Source: Pseudanabaena sp. BC1403
GTDB lineage: Bacteria; Cyanobacteriota; Cyanobacteriia; Pseudanabaenales; Pseudanabaenaceae
Direction: 5' to 3'
Assembly: GCF_002914585.1 (NCBI RefSeq)
Contig: NZ_PDDM01000021.1
Location: forward strand, 34,316-98,315
DNA length: 64,000 bases
In this document: piece by piece, positions 1-10,175 of the stretch
Layout: each line of letters opens with the position of its first letter
How positions within the stretch are numbered: the stretch's first letter is position 1
Translations under genes and position numbers: made by a program
The notes under the pieces: generated by a model
What the model saw: the letters and a program-made list of their open reading frames with translations, nothing else
What the model was told of the DNA's origin: nothing
Database searches by the model: none

Positions 1-2
1 AG

Positions 3-560
3 CAAACTGAACTCGCTTTACAGAACTCAAATGACAAATTGGAATTGATTGCTAATTTAGATGGTTTAACCCAGATAGCCAATCGTCGCTGCTTTGATGA
101 TTACCTAGCAACAGAATGGCTACGTCATCAAAGAGAACAAAATCCTCTCTCACTAATCCTGATCGATATTGACTATTTCAAACGCTACAACGATAGTAAT
201 GGGCATCAGGCTGGAGACAATTGTTTAATTCGAGTTGCACAGGAAATTGCTAGAGTCACACAGCGTCCAACTGATTTAGTAGCTCGCTATGGTGGTGAAG
301 AATTTGCCGTGATCTTGAGCAATACAAATATGGAAGGGGCGCTAAAGGTTGCCGCAGTCACCCAAACCGCGATCGCCAATCTCGCAATTCCTCACGATAA
401 TTCTGATATAAGCGATCTTATTACCCTGAGCATTGGTGTCGCTAGCCTGATTCCCACATCGGAACGGAGTATCGAAGGCTTAATTTCCCGTACCGATCAA
501 GCGATGTATGAGGCAAAAAACCGAGGACGAAATCGAGTGATCGCATCACTTGTACGATAA
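3..560 (+). CDS. Diguanylate cyclase, GGDEF domain (5' end outside window)
   Basis: This is the C-terminal part of a GGDEF protein, which makes cyclic di-GMP from two GTP. The frame is open from base 3 with no stop, so the gene starts upstream of the window and its sensor portion is not visible. The catalytic signature is intact as RYGGEEF, and the Mg-binding segment LILIDIDYFKRYND is present. RPTD lies exactly five residues before GGEEF, which fits the RxxD product-inhibition site. The TTG at 39 would give a 173-residue protein but is unlikely to be the real start, because the coding frame continues upstream of it. The gene is followed by a strong hairpin at 715-767. Confidence 0.9.
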   Translation, partial: QTELALQNSNDKLELIANLDGLTQIANRRCFDDYLATEWLRHQREQNPLSLILIDIDYFKRYNDSNGHQAGDNCLIRVAQEIARVTQRPTDLVARYGGEEFAVILSNTNMEGALKVAAVTQTAIANLAIPHDNSDISDLITLSIGVASLIPTSERSIEGLISRTDQAMYEAKNRGRNRVIASLVR

Positions 561-714
561 ATCGTCATCTCACTCATCTCCAAATAATGCTCTTGCTGTA
601 AGACTTTAAAAAATCGAATTTCTTGGTAACGAAAAATTAAAGACACCGACGGCAATTCTGATCTCATAGTCACGCCACCATATTTTGGGGATCAATTATT
701 TTATGTAAGCCCCT

Positions 715-767
715 AAAACCCAAAGGAGAGTTGCGGCGCTTCGCGCCGCAACTCTCCTTTGGGTTTT
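715..767. terminator. Perfect 25-bp hairpin
   Basis: The 25-nt arms are perfectly complementary around a TTC loop, and the tip reads GCGGCGCTTCGCGCCGC. It ends in TTTT and lies between the GGDEF gene and the DUF2839 gene, 155 nt after the former. It probably terminates transcription, although this distance is long. It is one of many hairpins in the window with a similar tip and unrelated arms. Confidence 0.6.
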
Positions 768-822
768 AAGAAACCGAACTGATATCATGGGATAAATTAT
801 TTAGTTAGTAGGAGCATTAGCT

Positions 823-1041
823 ATGGGCGAGTCAAAGCGCCGTAAGGAAGTCATGGGTGAAAAGTATGGAAGCTCAGAGCCGATCGCATCTTGGATACCT
901 TTTTTAACCAAAGACAAGGCTGACACATTTGTGAAAGTTTCTACCCAAGCGGCTTGGTATGGTATTGGTGCAATGGTAGTCATTTGGGTGACAATTCGGT
1001 TTATTGGTCCCGCCTTTGGTTGGTGGCATCTTGCCGATTAA
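823..1041 (+). CDS. DUF2839 small membrane protein
   Basis: This 72-residue protein matches the cyanobacterial DUF2839 family, whose function is unknown. It begins MGESKRRKEVMGEKYG, a charged N-terminus typical of the family. One membrane segment follows at about residues 44-62 (AAWYGIGAMVVIWVTIRFI), then a Trp-rich end. ispD starts three bases after its stop, so the two are probably cotranscribed. The ATG at 823 is preceded by a purine-rich stretch (TAGTAGGAGCATTAGCT) that includes a good AGGAG. Confidence 0.8.
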   Translation: MGESKRRKEVMGEKYGSSEPIASWIPFLTKDKADTFVKVSTQAAWYGIGAMVVIWVTIRFIGPAFGWWHLAD

Positions 1042-1044
1042 CCT

Positions 1045-1731
1045 ATGACCTGTCATTTATTAATTCCTGCGGCGGGTAGCGGCAAACGCATGGGAGCTGA
1101 TTGCAATAAATTGCTGCTACCACTGCTAGGCAAACCAATTTTGCAATGGACTCTCGAAGCTGCGATCGCATCCGAAGCGATCGCTTGGATCGGAGTAATG
1201 GGACAACCCCATGACTATCCAGAATTTCAAAAGATTTTTAATGAGATTAGTCAACTTAAACCAATTCGACTAATTCAAGGTGGAGCAACCCGTCAAGCTT
1301 CCGTATTTAATGGCTTAAAAGCTTTACCAATAGACTGCGATCGCGTTTTAATTCATGATGGCGCAAGATGCCTAGCCACGCCTGAATTATTTGATCGCTG
1401 TGACGAAGCTTTGCAAAAAATGCAAGGTTTCATTGCGGCTGTTCCCGTCAAAGATACTATTAAAATCGTCGATGGTCTAACCATTGTCGATACCCCCAAC
1501 CGAGATCATCTCTGGGCTGCTCAAACTCCCCAAGGGTTCCAATTAGAAGTGATCAAAAATGCTCATCTCACAGCAATAGAGTTAGGATGGGAAGTTACCG
1601 ATGACGCAGCTTTATTAGAAAAAGTTGGCTTGGCAGTACAGATTGTGATGGGAGAAGAAACTAATCTCAAAATAACCACTCAACAGGATTTAGCGATCGC
1701 TGAATTTATCTTGAAACAAAGAGATTCATAA
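1045..1731 (+). CDS. ispD: 2-C-methyl-D-erythritol 4-phosphate cytidylyltransferase
   Basis: IspD joins CTP and methylerythritol 4-phosphate in the plastid-type isoprenoid (MEP) pathway, which feeds carotenoid and phytol synthesis. The 228-residue length is normal. The nucleotide-binding loop PAAGSGKRMG lies near residue 8, followed by NKLLLPLLGKPIL. HDGARCL at about residue 105 and VPVKDTIK at about 130 are family landmarks, as is WAAQTPQGF. It directly follows the DUF2839 gene. A hairpin at 1730-1769 closes the unit. Confidence 0.95.
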   Translation: MTCHLLIPAAGSGKRMGADCNKLLLPLLGKPILQWTLEAAIASEAIAWIGVMGQPHDYPEFQKIFNEISQLKPIRLIQGGATRQASVFNGLKALPIDCDRVLIHDGARCLATPELFDRCDEALQKMQGFIAAVPVKDTIKIVDGLTIVDTPNRDHLWAAQTPQGFQLEVIKNAHLTAIELGWEVTDDAALLEKVGLAVQIVMGEETNLKITTQQDLAIAEFILKQRDS

Positions 1732-1769
1732 AAAAGAGATGGAGTGCTTTGGCACTCCATCTCTTTTTT
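1730..1769. terminator. Hairpin terminator of ispD
   Basis: A hairpin with an 18-bp stem (AAAAAAGAGATGGAGTGC and its complement) ends in a run of T. It sits just after the ispD stop and reaches the last codon of the opposite-strand SH3 pseudogene, so it could serve both converging units. Confidence 0.7.
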
Positions 1770-2148
1770 ATGGATTAGGACATTTTAGTCTCAAGAAATC
1801 TGCTCTAATCCAGCCCTTATAATCACTTGCTCTAAATCTTGTGGTCAAGTACCAGACATCTCCTTGGCTATCTTGGCGACTAAGTGGAGAGACAACACCA
1901 CTTGTTTCTCGGTCGTCATTGGCGACAATCACCAGATTGCCTACCGATACCGTACCTATGACGTTAAAAATGGTTCCTGCACCCGATCAGATATTAACTT
2001 GAGAGCCAATATCTTCACCAATAATATTAGCAACGCAGCTTTTGTCTGTAATAGATTGAGCACTGACACTAGAGGTAAATTGTGGTGCAAATGTGGCTAG
2101 AGTAGCAATCTCTGCAAAGATGAAAGCACAAATTTTGATAGATTTCAT
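1768..2148 (-). pseudogene. Secreted SH3-like protein gene with an in-frame TGA
   Basis: Read from the ATG at 2148, the frame encodes a signal peptide (MKSIKICAFIFAEIATLATF, ending near VSAQ) and then SCVANIIGEDIGSQVNI. A TGA at 1987-1989, codon 54, follows. The same frame continues without another stop for 72 codons (SGAGTIFNVIGTVSVGN ... GWIRADFLRLKCPNP) to TAA at 1768. The segment VNI-stop-SGAGT matches the VN(I/V)RSGxGT hallmark of bacterial SH3 domains, so the stop replaces the conserved Arg, most simply by CGA to TGA. No frameshift is needed. The gene is recently inactivated unless the stop is read through. Confidence 0.75.
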
Positions 2149-2461
2149 AGGTGACATCCCAAACTAATTTTTGAGATTAAGATGAGCTCTGATTTAATCT
2201 GTCCATCTTAAAATCCTATAGATTAAGACTTCGCAATATCATTGGGAGTTCCACAACAGAGCCTATTCTGAAACAGCACAAGATTAAAAACACAAAAGGA
2301 TAAGTCGCTTTACGACCTAATTCTTCCTAGTAAATAAGTTAGTGGTGCGCGGCAAAGCTGCGCACCACTAACTTATTTACTAGCTATTGCGGTTTTTAGA
2401 TAAGTACGGTACTAGATTCAGTCTCAATAAAATAGCCAAGAAGGTCTTTTCGCTGAAGAGA
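2149..2461. other. Intergenic stretch with one large hairpin
   Basis: No coding frame is supported here. The stretch holds a perfect 24-bp hairpin at 2327-2383 (arms CTAGTAAATAAGTTAGTGGT..., loop GGCAAAGCT). The rest is AT-rich and shows no gene signal. The duplicated pdhB leader begins at 2462. Confidence 0.5.
2327..2383. repeat. Perfect 24-bp inverted repeat
   Basis: The two 24-nt arms, at 2327-2350 and 2360-2383, are fully complementary and separated by nine bases. It lies between two minus-strand units, away from any gene end, so its role as a terminator is uncertain. Confidence 0.6.
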
Positions 2462-2573
2462 GGCGTTAAAAAAAGTAACCTCTGCCATATAAATCTGTGA
2501 TTGTATCTATGATTATGTAAACAAGTCTTAAGCGATTATATCTTTTGGGGTGCGACAATACACAATCTTGCTT
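2462..2573 (-). repeat. Inverted copy of the pdhB promoter and first codons
   Basis: The reverse complement of this stretch matches 60710-60823 almost base for base. The match covers the whole leader of pdhB and its first codons (MAEVTFFNA), and ends after AACGCC. Visible differences are one G/A near each end region and a 2-base TG indel. No pdhB coding sequence follows beyond about nine codons, so this is a displaced promoter fragment. It lies directly downstream of the TOPRIM-like gene. Confidence 0.85.
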
Positions 2574-2638
2574 ATTGACTCTAGATTCATACTAAAAAAT
2601 GACTAGCAACATTACCAACAATTTTTAAGAATCTGACG

Positions 2639-3148
2639 TTAATTAAAGAGAAATGGTTTGACAGCCAGACGTACACGCTTCAGCTCATTTTCGTTATGTC
2701 TAAGAAGGTGATGCTCCCATGTTTCATTCATATTTTCAACACAATCCTTAGCAAGAGCTTCGCCAATGTCTTCAAAACTCTTTTTCATATCATTCTTCAG
2801 TTTCTCTGGTGCAGTCCGAGAGCCAAGAATAAATACCCGTTCTTGTAGCTCCTCTGGAACTTGACTCTTGATATAAATTAGTCGATTTTCATAACTCAAT
2901 CCATCTGGTTCCTTATAATCATCAAAATCGATAACCAAGACAATCATTCTCTTTGGGAATTTTCCCATCTCAGAAACATGATCGTTCTTGAATTTATCTA
3001 CCACTTTTTTCCAGCCATTAGCGATCGGTAAAACCTGAATAGCAGTTTCGTTAACGTTTGAATTAAGAATAAATCCATTGATAATTTGGCGATTAGCATC
3101 ATCTTCAGGTAGCACAAGAATATGCTCAACAAACTTATTCACGCTCAT
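2639..3148 (-). CDS. TOPRIM-like protein paired with an AAA ATPase
   Basis: The 169-residue product is not a family I can name firmly. HILVLPEDDANRQIINGF near residue 9 supplies an acidic residue after a beta strand, and RMIVLVIDFDDY near residue 67 gives a DxD. That E...DxD order fits a small stand-alone TOPRIM fold, the nuclease part of OLD-type systems. Its ATG overlaps the ATPase stop by four bases (3145-3148), so the two are translationally coupled. By analogy with ATPase-TOPRIM defence pairs it may be a phage-defence effector; that is inference. A DUF4276-type or other TOPRIM subfamily is possible. Confidence 0.6.
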   Translation of the reverse strand: MSVNKFVEHILVLPEDDANRQIINGFILNSNVNETAIQVLPIANGWKKVVDKFKNDHVSEMGKFPKRMIVLVIDFDDYKEPDGLSYENRLIYIKSQVPEELQERVFILGSRTAPEKLKNDMKKSFEDIGEALAKDCVENMNETWEHHLLRHNENELKRVRLAVKPFLFN

Positions 3149-4242
3149 AGTTCTATGTCGCCAAGAATCAAGCTATTCACAAGATCGCCATTTATAGGTA
3201 TCTCACTAAGCATCCTAATCAAAGTTGGCTCTGAGTGACTTTTGCGATCGAGTATAAAAGTATTTTCGTTAGAAAACTTGCGAATCGCTTCTTCGTTATG
3301 CGACGTTACTAAAATTTGTCCACTATTCTTAAATGAGCGCCGTAAAGTTGTGATGAAATGTCCAACTTCTGATAGTGAAAGATAGTTGTCAGGCTCATCC
3401 CAGAAGCAAAAAGGACTATAGTATTTGTTGGCTGCTAGAACGACAGCACAGAGAAAAAAGCATTTTTCGCCATCAGATAAGTCTTTAAAATCCAGACTCA
3501 ATATTTGATTATTTGCTTCAAACTGAACAATCATGCTTTTAGCATCTTTGCCAATTAGTTCATTCTGGATATCCTGAATATCGGGCATGACTTCTCGAAG
3601 ATATCTGTCAACTTGTGTATAAGCGGCGGGGTATCGTCTCAGTAAGCCAGAAAACCATTCGCCAAAATTTGATCCATCCCGCTTTGGTTCCAGAGTCTCA
3701 CCACTAGATTCTCCTGTCATCAAGCTTGGGATCGGAGCTAAAATAATCATGCGCGATAGCCAATTCTTGAAAATATAAAGAGGATCAGTCTCTGATTGCA
3801 CCTGAATTAATGTAAGAGCAACAAGATTCCAGCCTAATTGAAACAGAGCTGGACTGGTGTAAAGGCTGACCTGTGAAGCTTCACGCGAATAAATTGGAAT
3901 TCCAGCAACTAACAAATGCTCTTCAAATATGCGGATTTCCTTGGAATTTTCGGTCGATAATTCTAACGCTAGGACATACTTATATAATTGCTCTTTAAGT
4001 AATACTTCTATTTCAAAACGGATTGGAATACCAGATCTACCATTATTAAAGTCCTTAGTCTGTATAAGCTGACTAACTCTATTAATGCCTCGACCTATAC
4101 TTTGTAATACTTCTAACGCCGAAGCGATCGTTGACTTGCCTGTGCCATTTTTGCCAATTAAAAGTGAAGAGGGCAGATCTTTTAGATTTAGTTCAAAATT
4201 CTCCAAGCATCTAAAATTATGTACATAGAGTCTTTGAAGCAT
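3145..4242 (-). CDS. AAA/ABC-type ATPase (RecF/OLD-like)
   Basis: This 365-residue ATPase begins MLQRLYVHNFRCLENFELNL, the typical start of SMC/RecF/OLD-like proteins. Walker A is GKNGTGKST at about residue 32. The signature LSDGEKCFF falls at about 257, Walker B FCFWDEPDNYL at about 280, and a switch histidine in ILVTSHNEEA at about 313. There is no fused nuclease domain; the separate TOPRIM-like gene next to it supplies one. It probably senses or processes DNA, or gates its partner. It is flanked upstream by antitoxin-like and PIN-like genes, which fits a defence island. Confidence 0.75.
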   Translation of the reverse strand: MLQRLYVHNFRCLENFELNLKDLPSSLLIGKNGTGKSTIASALEVLQSIGRGINRVSQLIQTKDFNNGRSGIPIRFEIEVLLKEQLYKYVLALELSTENSKEIRIFEEHLLVAGIPIYSREASQVSLYTSPALFQLGWNLVALTLIQVQSETDPLYIFKNWLSRMIILAPIPSLMTGESSGETLEPKRDGSNFGEWFSGLLRRYPAAYTQVDRYLREVMPDIQDIQNELIGKDAKSMIVQFEANNQILSLDFKDLSDGEKCFFLCAVVLAANKYYSPFCFWDEPDNYLSLSEVGHFITTLRRSFKNSGQILVTSHNEEAIRKFSNENTFILDRKSHSEPTLIRMLSEIPINGDLVNSLILGDIEL

Positions 4243-4318
4243 AAAAAACTATTCCAATAAATTTTAATGAGTATTAAAGTATTTTACAAGATCTGCGATC
4301 GCGCCATAATTTCTCAAT

Positions 4319-4507
4319 TCACCATTCTAATGTCTCGCTACATTCACTAATGGGAGTTGCTAAACCTTCTACAATTGACTCTCCCACTTCAGGGATTGAA
4401 AGTAAATAGATTGTTTCTTGAATCCCTTTCCAATCTTGAGACTGTGAAACTTCATTTATTAGATATTGAAGCTTAACTTGAGCTTCGGTTAAAGGTATAG
4501 TTCCCAT
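4319..4507 (-). CDS. Short Phd/YefM-type antitoxin lacking the middle of the fold
   Basis: I start this at the ATG at 4507 (MGTIPLTEAQVKLQYLINEV), giving 62 residues; a longer frame upstream overlaps the PIN-like gene and looks unrelated. The first part resembles the start of Phd/YefM antitoxins. DWKGIQETIYLLSIPEVGES resembles their C-terminal toxin-binding part. The usual middle segment (GKPVAVL-type, about 25 residues) is missing, so this is either a shortened or an internally deleted antitoxin. No toxin lies immediately downstream; the ATPase follows. A decayed second copy of its 3' part lies at 60471-60594. Confidence 0.5.
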   Translation of the reverse strand: MGTIPLTEAQVKLQYLINEVSQSQDWKGIQETIYLLSIPEVGESIVEGLATPISECSETLEW

Positions 4508-4550
4508 TTGTTGTTCCCTAGTTGTCGAGTTTTGCTTAACAAACTTAGTA

Positions 4551-5819
4551 CTAACTATCGTCACTCTCAGCAATCTTTGCCTGTTCATGGACTTGTGATA
4601 AATCATCTGCCGTTTGGGCTAGGGCATTAATTCCATTAGACCGATCAGCCAGTATTTGATTAGACGCAGCAAGTATTTGAGAAACACCAGCCAAATTATA
4701 CTGCTCAGCCAGTATTTGATTAGACGCAGCAAGTATTTGAGAAACACCAGCCAAATTATACTGCTCAGCCATTGCCTTAGCCACCAAATTAGACCCAGCA
4801 ACCATTTGTGAAAATGCTTTAGACATCTTATTCTGCTCAAGAGACTGCGTTGTAGAGTCAGAAATTTGTATTTGTTCGAGATCTTGTCTTAGAGATTCGT
4901 CATCAGTTTCAAGATCGGCAATTGCGATTGTTTCATCAATTGATCTTTGCTCAATCTTAATTTTTAACCTCTGAACAACTAAATCAAGGAAATCCTGCGT
5001 TTGATATATCCAAAATGGTTGCTGAGTAACCTCTAGAAATTCGCACCTTAGATCTTCACGCGGAGAGACTGGTTTTCCATTTCGCTTTATCCACCAATCA
5101 TCTTTCTTTTCCCCAGTCACAAAAATAATTGGTCGAGATTCTTTTTTTGCAAAATTTAGTATTTGTTTCCAAAGAAGAAAATCTCCGTATTCTCGTTCAT
5201 CTTTTTTATTTTTATCCTTAAATCCAGGGGCTTGCAATCTTTGATATCTTTCATCAGCTTCCTTTTTTAGATTTGTCAAATCTTCTTCTGGGAAAGGTTC
5301 TCCTACTTTGGTGTCAAATAGCAAGAGAAGTTTTTCCAGAATAAAATCTTCATCTGGATTAAGTGAAGCATGATCTTTTTCTAGTTGCTCTATCTTTTCT
5401 CTAAAAGATTTCTCTACCTGTTCAATCGAGTCAAAATATGTTTTCTGATCATTAAATAAGCATTCCACCTCAGATGAAACTATCCTTCCTGCTTGACTAA
5501 GACAGCCACGAAGCCTACTAAAGCTTTGCTGCTCAGCTTTCCATTTCTCAAGCTCTGATATAGCCTTTTGAAAAGATTCTGCCTCTTTTTGTATGACACC
5601 TTCACGACGATCAAAAAATTCACTAGCTACTTGGTGAGGCAACCAAACTCTATTTTGAATATGCTCCAATATGTTATTTAGATAATCTTCTGCCGTAAAA
5701 CGTGATACTCGATATAAGTCGAGGAGAAAATTTGTATCAAAAACAAATGTGGCGTTTTTCCATAAATCAGAAAATTCAGCTTCAGATGGTTTTATTCTCC
5801 AAGAAAATAAATTTTTCAT
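4551..5819 (-). CDS. PIN-like domain protein with long coiled-coil tail
   Basis: The N-terminus carries a PIN-like nuclease domain: FVFDTNFLLDLYRVS near residue 24 supplies the first Asp, WLPHQVASEFFDRR follows, and IIFVTGEKKDDWW near 235 supplies later acidic residues. This resembles the large PIN-like family PF18476. The middle, about residues 85-180, is charged and helical. The C-terminus holds two exact 20-residue repeats (AEQYNLAGVSQILAASNQIL). I prefer the ATG at 5819 because it overlaps the upstream stop as ATGA; an ATG at 5834 would overlap more. RNA or DNA cleavage is inferred from the fold. It sits where a small PIN toxin usually follows a DUF2281 antitoxin. Confidence 0.65.
   Translation of the reverse strand: MKNLFSWRIKPSEAEFSDLWKNATFVFDTNFLLDLYRVSRFTAEDYLNNILEHIQNRVWLPHQVASEFFDRREGVIQKEAESFQKAISELEKWKAEQQSFSRLRGCLSQAGRIVSSEVECLFNDQKTYFDSIEQVEKSFREKIEQLEKDHASLNPDEDFILEKLLLLFDTKVGEPFPEEDLTNLKKEADERYQRLQAPGFKDKNKKDEREYGDFLLWKQILNFAKKESRPIIFVTGEKKDDWWIKRNGKPVSPREDLRCEFLEVTQQPFWIYQTQDFLDLVVQRLKIKIEQRSIDETIAIADLETDDESLRQDLEQIQISDSTTQSLEQNKMSKAFSQMVAGSNLVAKAMAEQYNLAGVSQILAASNQILAEQYNLAGVSQILAASNQILADRSNGINALAQTADDLSQVHEQAKIAESDDS
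4645..4764. repeat. Exact 2 x 60-bp tandem repeat inside the PIN-like gene
   Basis: Bases 4645-4704 and 4705-4764 are identical over 60 nt and keep the reading frame, adding 20 residues. Identity at every base, including third positions, indicates a very recent duplication. Confidence 0.95.
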
Positions 5820-6076
5820 ATACGTATGCTCCAACCGCTAATTGAATTTATTTCACTAGCTAAAATTTCTTCATCTCTATCTGAAACATCTTTTTCAATA
5901 GAACTTCCTATCCCAGCAATTGAAAGCAGAAAGTTGGGTTTAGGCTCCTCAGGCTTTTGCTCAACTGACTTGTAACGCAGATATCCAATAAAACTAATAA
6001 GTTCAGAAAAAGCATCATCTGGCAATGTGTCTATCACCTCAATAACCTGTTGCCTTGATAAAGTTGAAGTATCCAT
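5816..6076 (-). CDS. DUF2281-type antitoxin-like protein
   Basis: This 86-residue protein has the form common in cyanobacterial PIN-linked antitoxins: a helical start (SRQQVIEVIDTLPDDAFSELISFIGYLRYKS), then NFLLSIAGIGSS and DVSDRDEEILASEI near the end. Such proteins normally neutralise a small VapC-like PIN toxin encoded just downstream. Here the downstream gene is instead a 422-residue PIN-like protein, joined by a four-base ATGA overlap. An antitoxin role for that protein is inferred. Confidence 0.65.
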   Translation of the reverse strand: MDTSTLSRQQVIEVIDTLPDDAFSELISFIGYLRYKSVEQKPEEPKPNFLLSIAGIGSSIEKDVSDRDEEILASEINSISGWSIRI

Positions 6077-6194
6077 CGTGATTATTTTGTATTGCTTTGA
6101 TTGGATGAAGCCCGAAACTTCTGTGTAATTATTTTAGCTCTACCGCAAGCCGAAAAAGATCTGATTTTTGCTGAAATAGCGATTGCACTCAAGT

Positions 6195-6899
6195 TTAAAC
6201 TTCCCCTTGCTGTGAATAATTTGCCCTCACCCATCCACGAAACTCTTTTAAAGTCTTACTTTCGCCTAATATCAATCGCTTCTGCACATATTCCACAATA
6301 ATTGCGGCGGGTAAAGTCGGAAACGATAAACTATTTTCTATCGCCACATATACCCCATTTTGCAAAGCTAAAAACTCTAAACTATAACCATCATAAAGCC
6401 AGACTTCAGGCACACCGAGAAGCGCATAGATCGGTAAACGGCGATCGCTAGGATTCGTGATATCCACTTCTAAAACCAGATCAGGAGGAGGATCTTGTCC
6501 AACGATGACATTTTCTTGAGCGCGAATAGCCAACTCATTTTTGATGTAATAACAGGAATCTGGCTCCCCACCAATTTTTAGTTCTGAGCTTTTCATTAAT
6601 AGCGAGCCTAAACATCGCATATCGATATCCAGTTCATCAACGAAAATAGTCAATAGCTTATCGAAAAAACGACTGCTTCCTTCATGGAGTGAGAGCGGAG
6701 ACATAATCTCTAAATTACCTTTAATATAATTGAATAGAGTTTTACGACGATCACCAACATCTGCAAGTAAGCACTCAAAAGTTTCCCAACTCACCCCATG
6801 AAGCAAGACCCGATTTTCAGATAGTGGTCTGGATTTCTCGATTTCTTCACTTACTGATGTAGTAGCTTGCTCTCTTGGTAAGGTTGGAGTATTCATCAT
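6195..6899 (-). CDS. Uma2 family (DUF820) putative restriction endonuclease
   Basis: The 234-residue protein belongs to the Uma2/DUF820 group, which is expanded in cyanobacteria and has a PD-(D/E)xK-like fold. Landmarks are YIKGNLEIMSPLSLHE near residue 78, PPPDLVLEVDITNPSDRR near 137 (the D and ExD of the active site), and LPIYALLGVPEVWLYDG. Cellular role is not established for the family. Two adjacent ATGs can start it (6899 or 6896). It ends the accessory island next to apcE. Two other Uma2 genes lie at 24453 and 47550 and are clearly divergent from it. Confidence 0.8.
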   Translation of the reverse strand: MMNTPTLPREQATTSVSEEIEKSRPLSENRVLLHGVSWETFECLLADVGDRRKTLFNYIKGNLEIMSPLSLHEGSSRFFDKLLTIFVDELDIDMRCLGSLLMKSSELKIGGEPDSCYYIKNELAIRAQENVIVGQDPPPDLVLEVDITNPSDRRLPIYALLGVPEVWLYDGYSLEFLALQNGVYVAIENSLSFPTLPAAIIVEYVQKRLILGESKTLKEFRGWVRANYSQQGEV

Positions 6900-9971
<3,072 letters not shown>

Positions 9972-10013
9972 TCAATAAAAAACAGATGAAATACGCATAG
10001 CCTATTTTATCTA

Positions 10014-10065
10014 AAAATCAAAAAGGTAGGGGCAATTCATGAATTGCCCCTACCTTTTTGATTTT
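10014..10065. terminator. apcE terminator, 52-bp perfect palindrome
   Basis: Two 26-nt halves (AAAATCAAAAAGGTAGGGGC...) are perfectly complementary with no loop, ending in TTTTTGATTTT. It lies 43 bases after the apcE stop and before gap2. Confidence 0.75.
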
Positions 10066-10175
10066 AGAAAGATTCAAAATTTTGCTTGAATAGACAATAA
10101 ATTGGTGACGGTTTTTCGGTATCATAAGCATCAGATTAAAGTAAAAAGTTAAATTTATATAAAGGGCGATAAGAA

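Noticed and set aside
1864..2100. A 78-codon plus-strand frame downstream of ispD
   Set aside because: It is antisense to the SH3-like pseudogene, which has a signal peptide and domain match; the plus-strand product has none.
4645..4764. Possible CRISPR-like repeats
   Set aside because: There are only two units, directly adjacent with no spacers, and they lie in a coding frame.
6101..6301. A 66-codon plus-strand frame between the DUF2281 and Uma2 genes
   Set aside because: It overlaps the Uma2 3' end by over 100 bases in antisense and has no recognisable motif.
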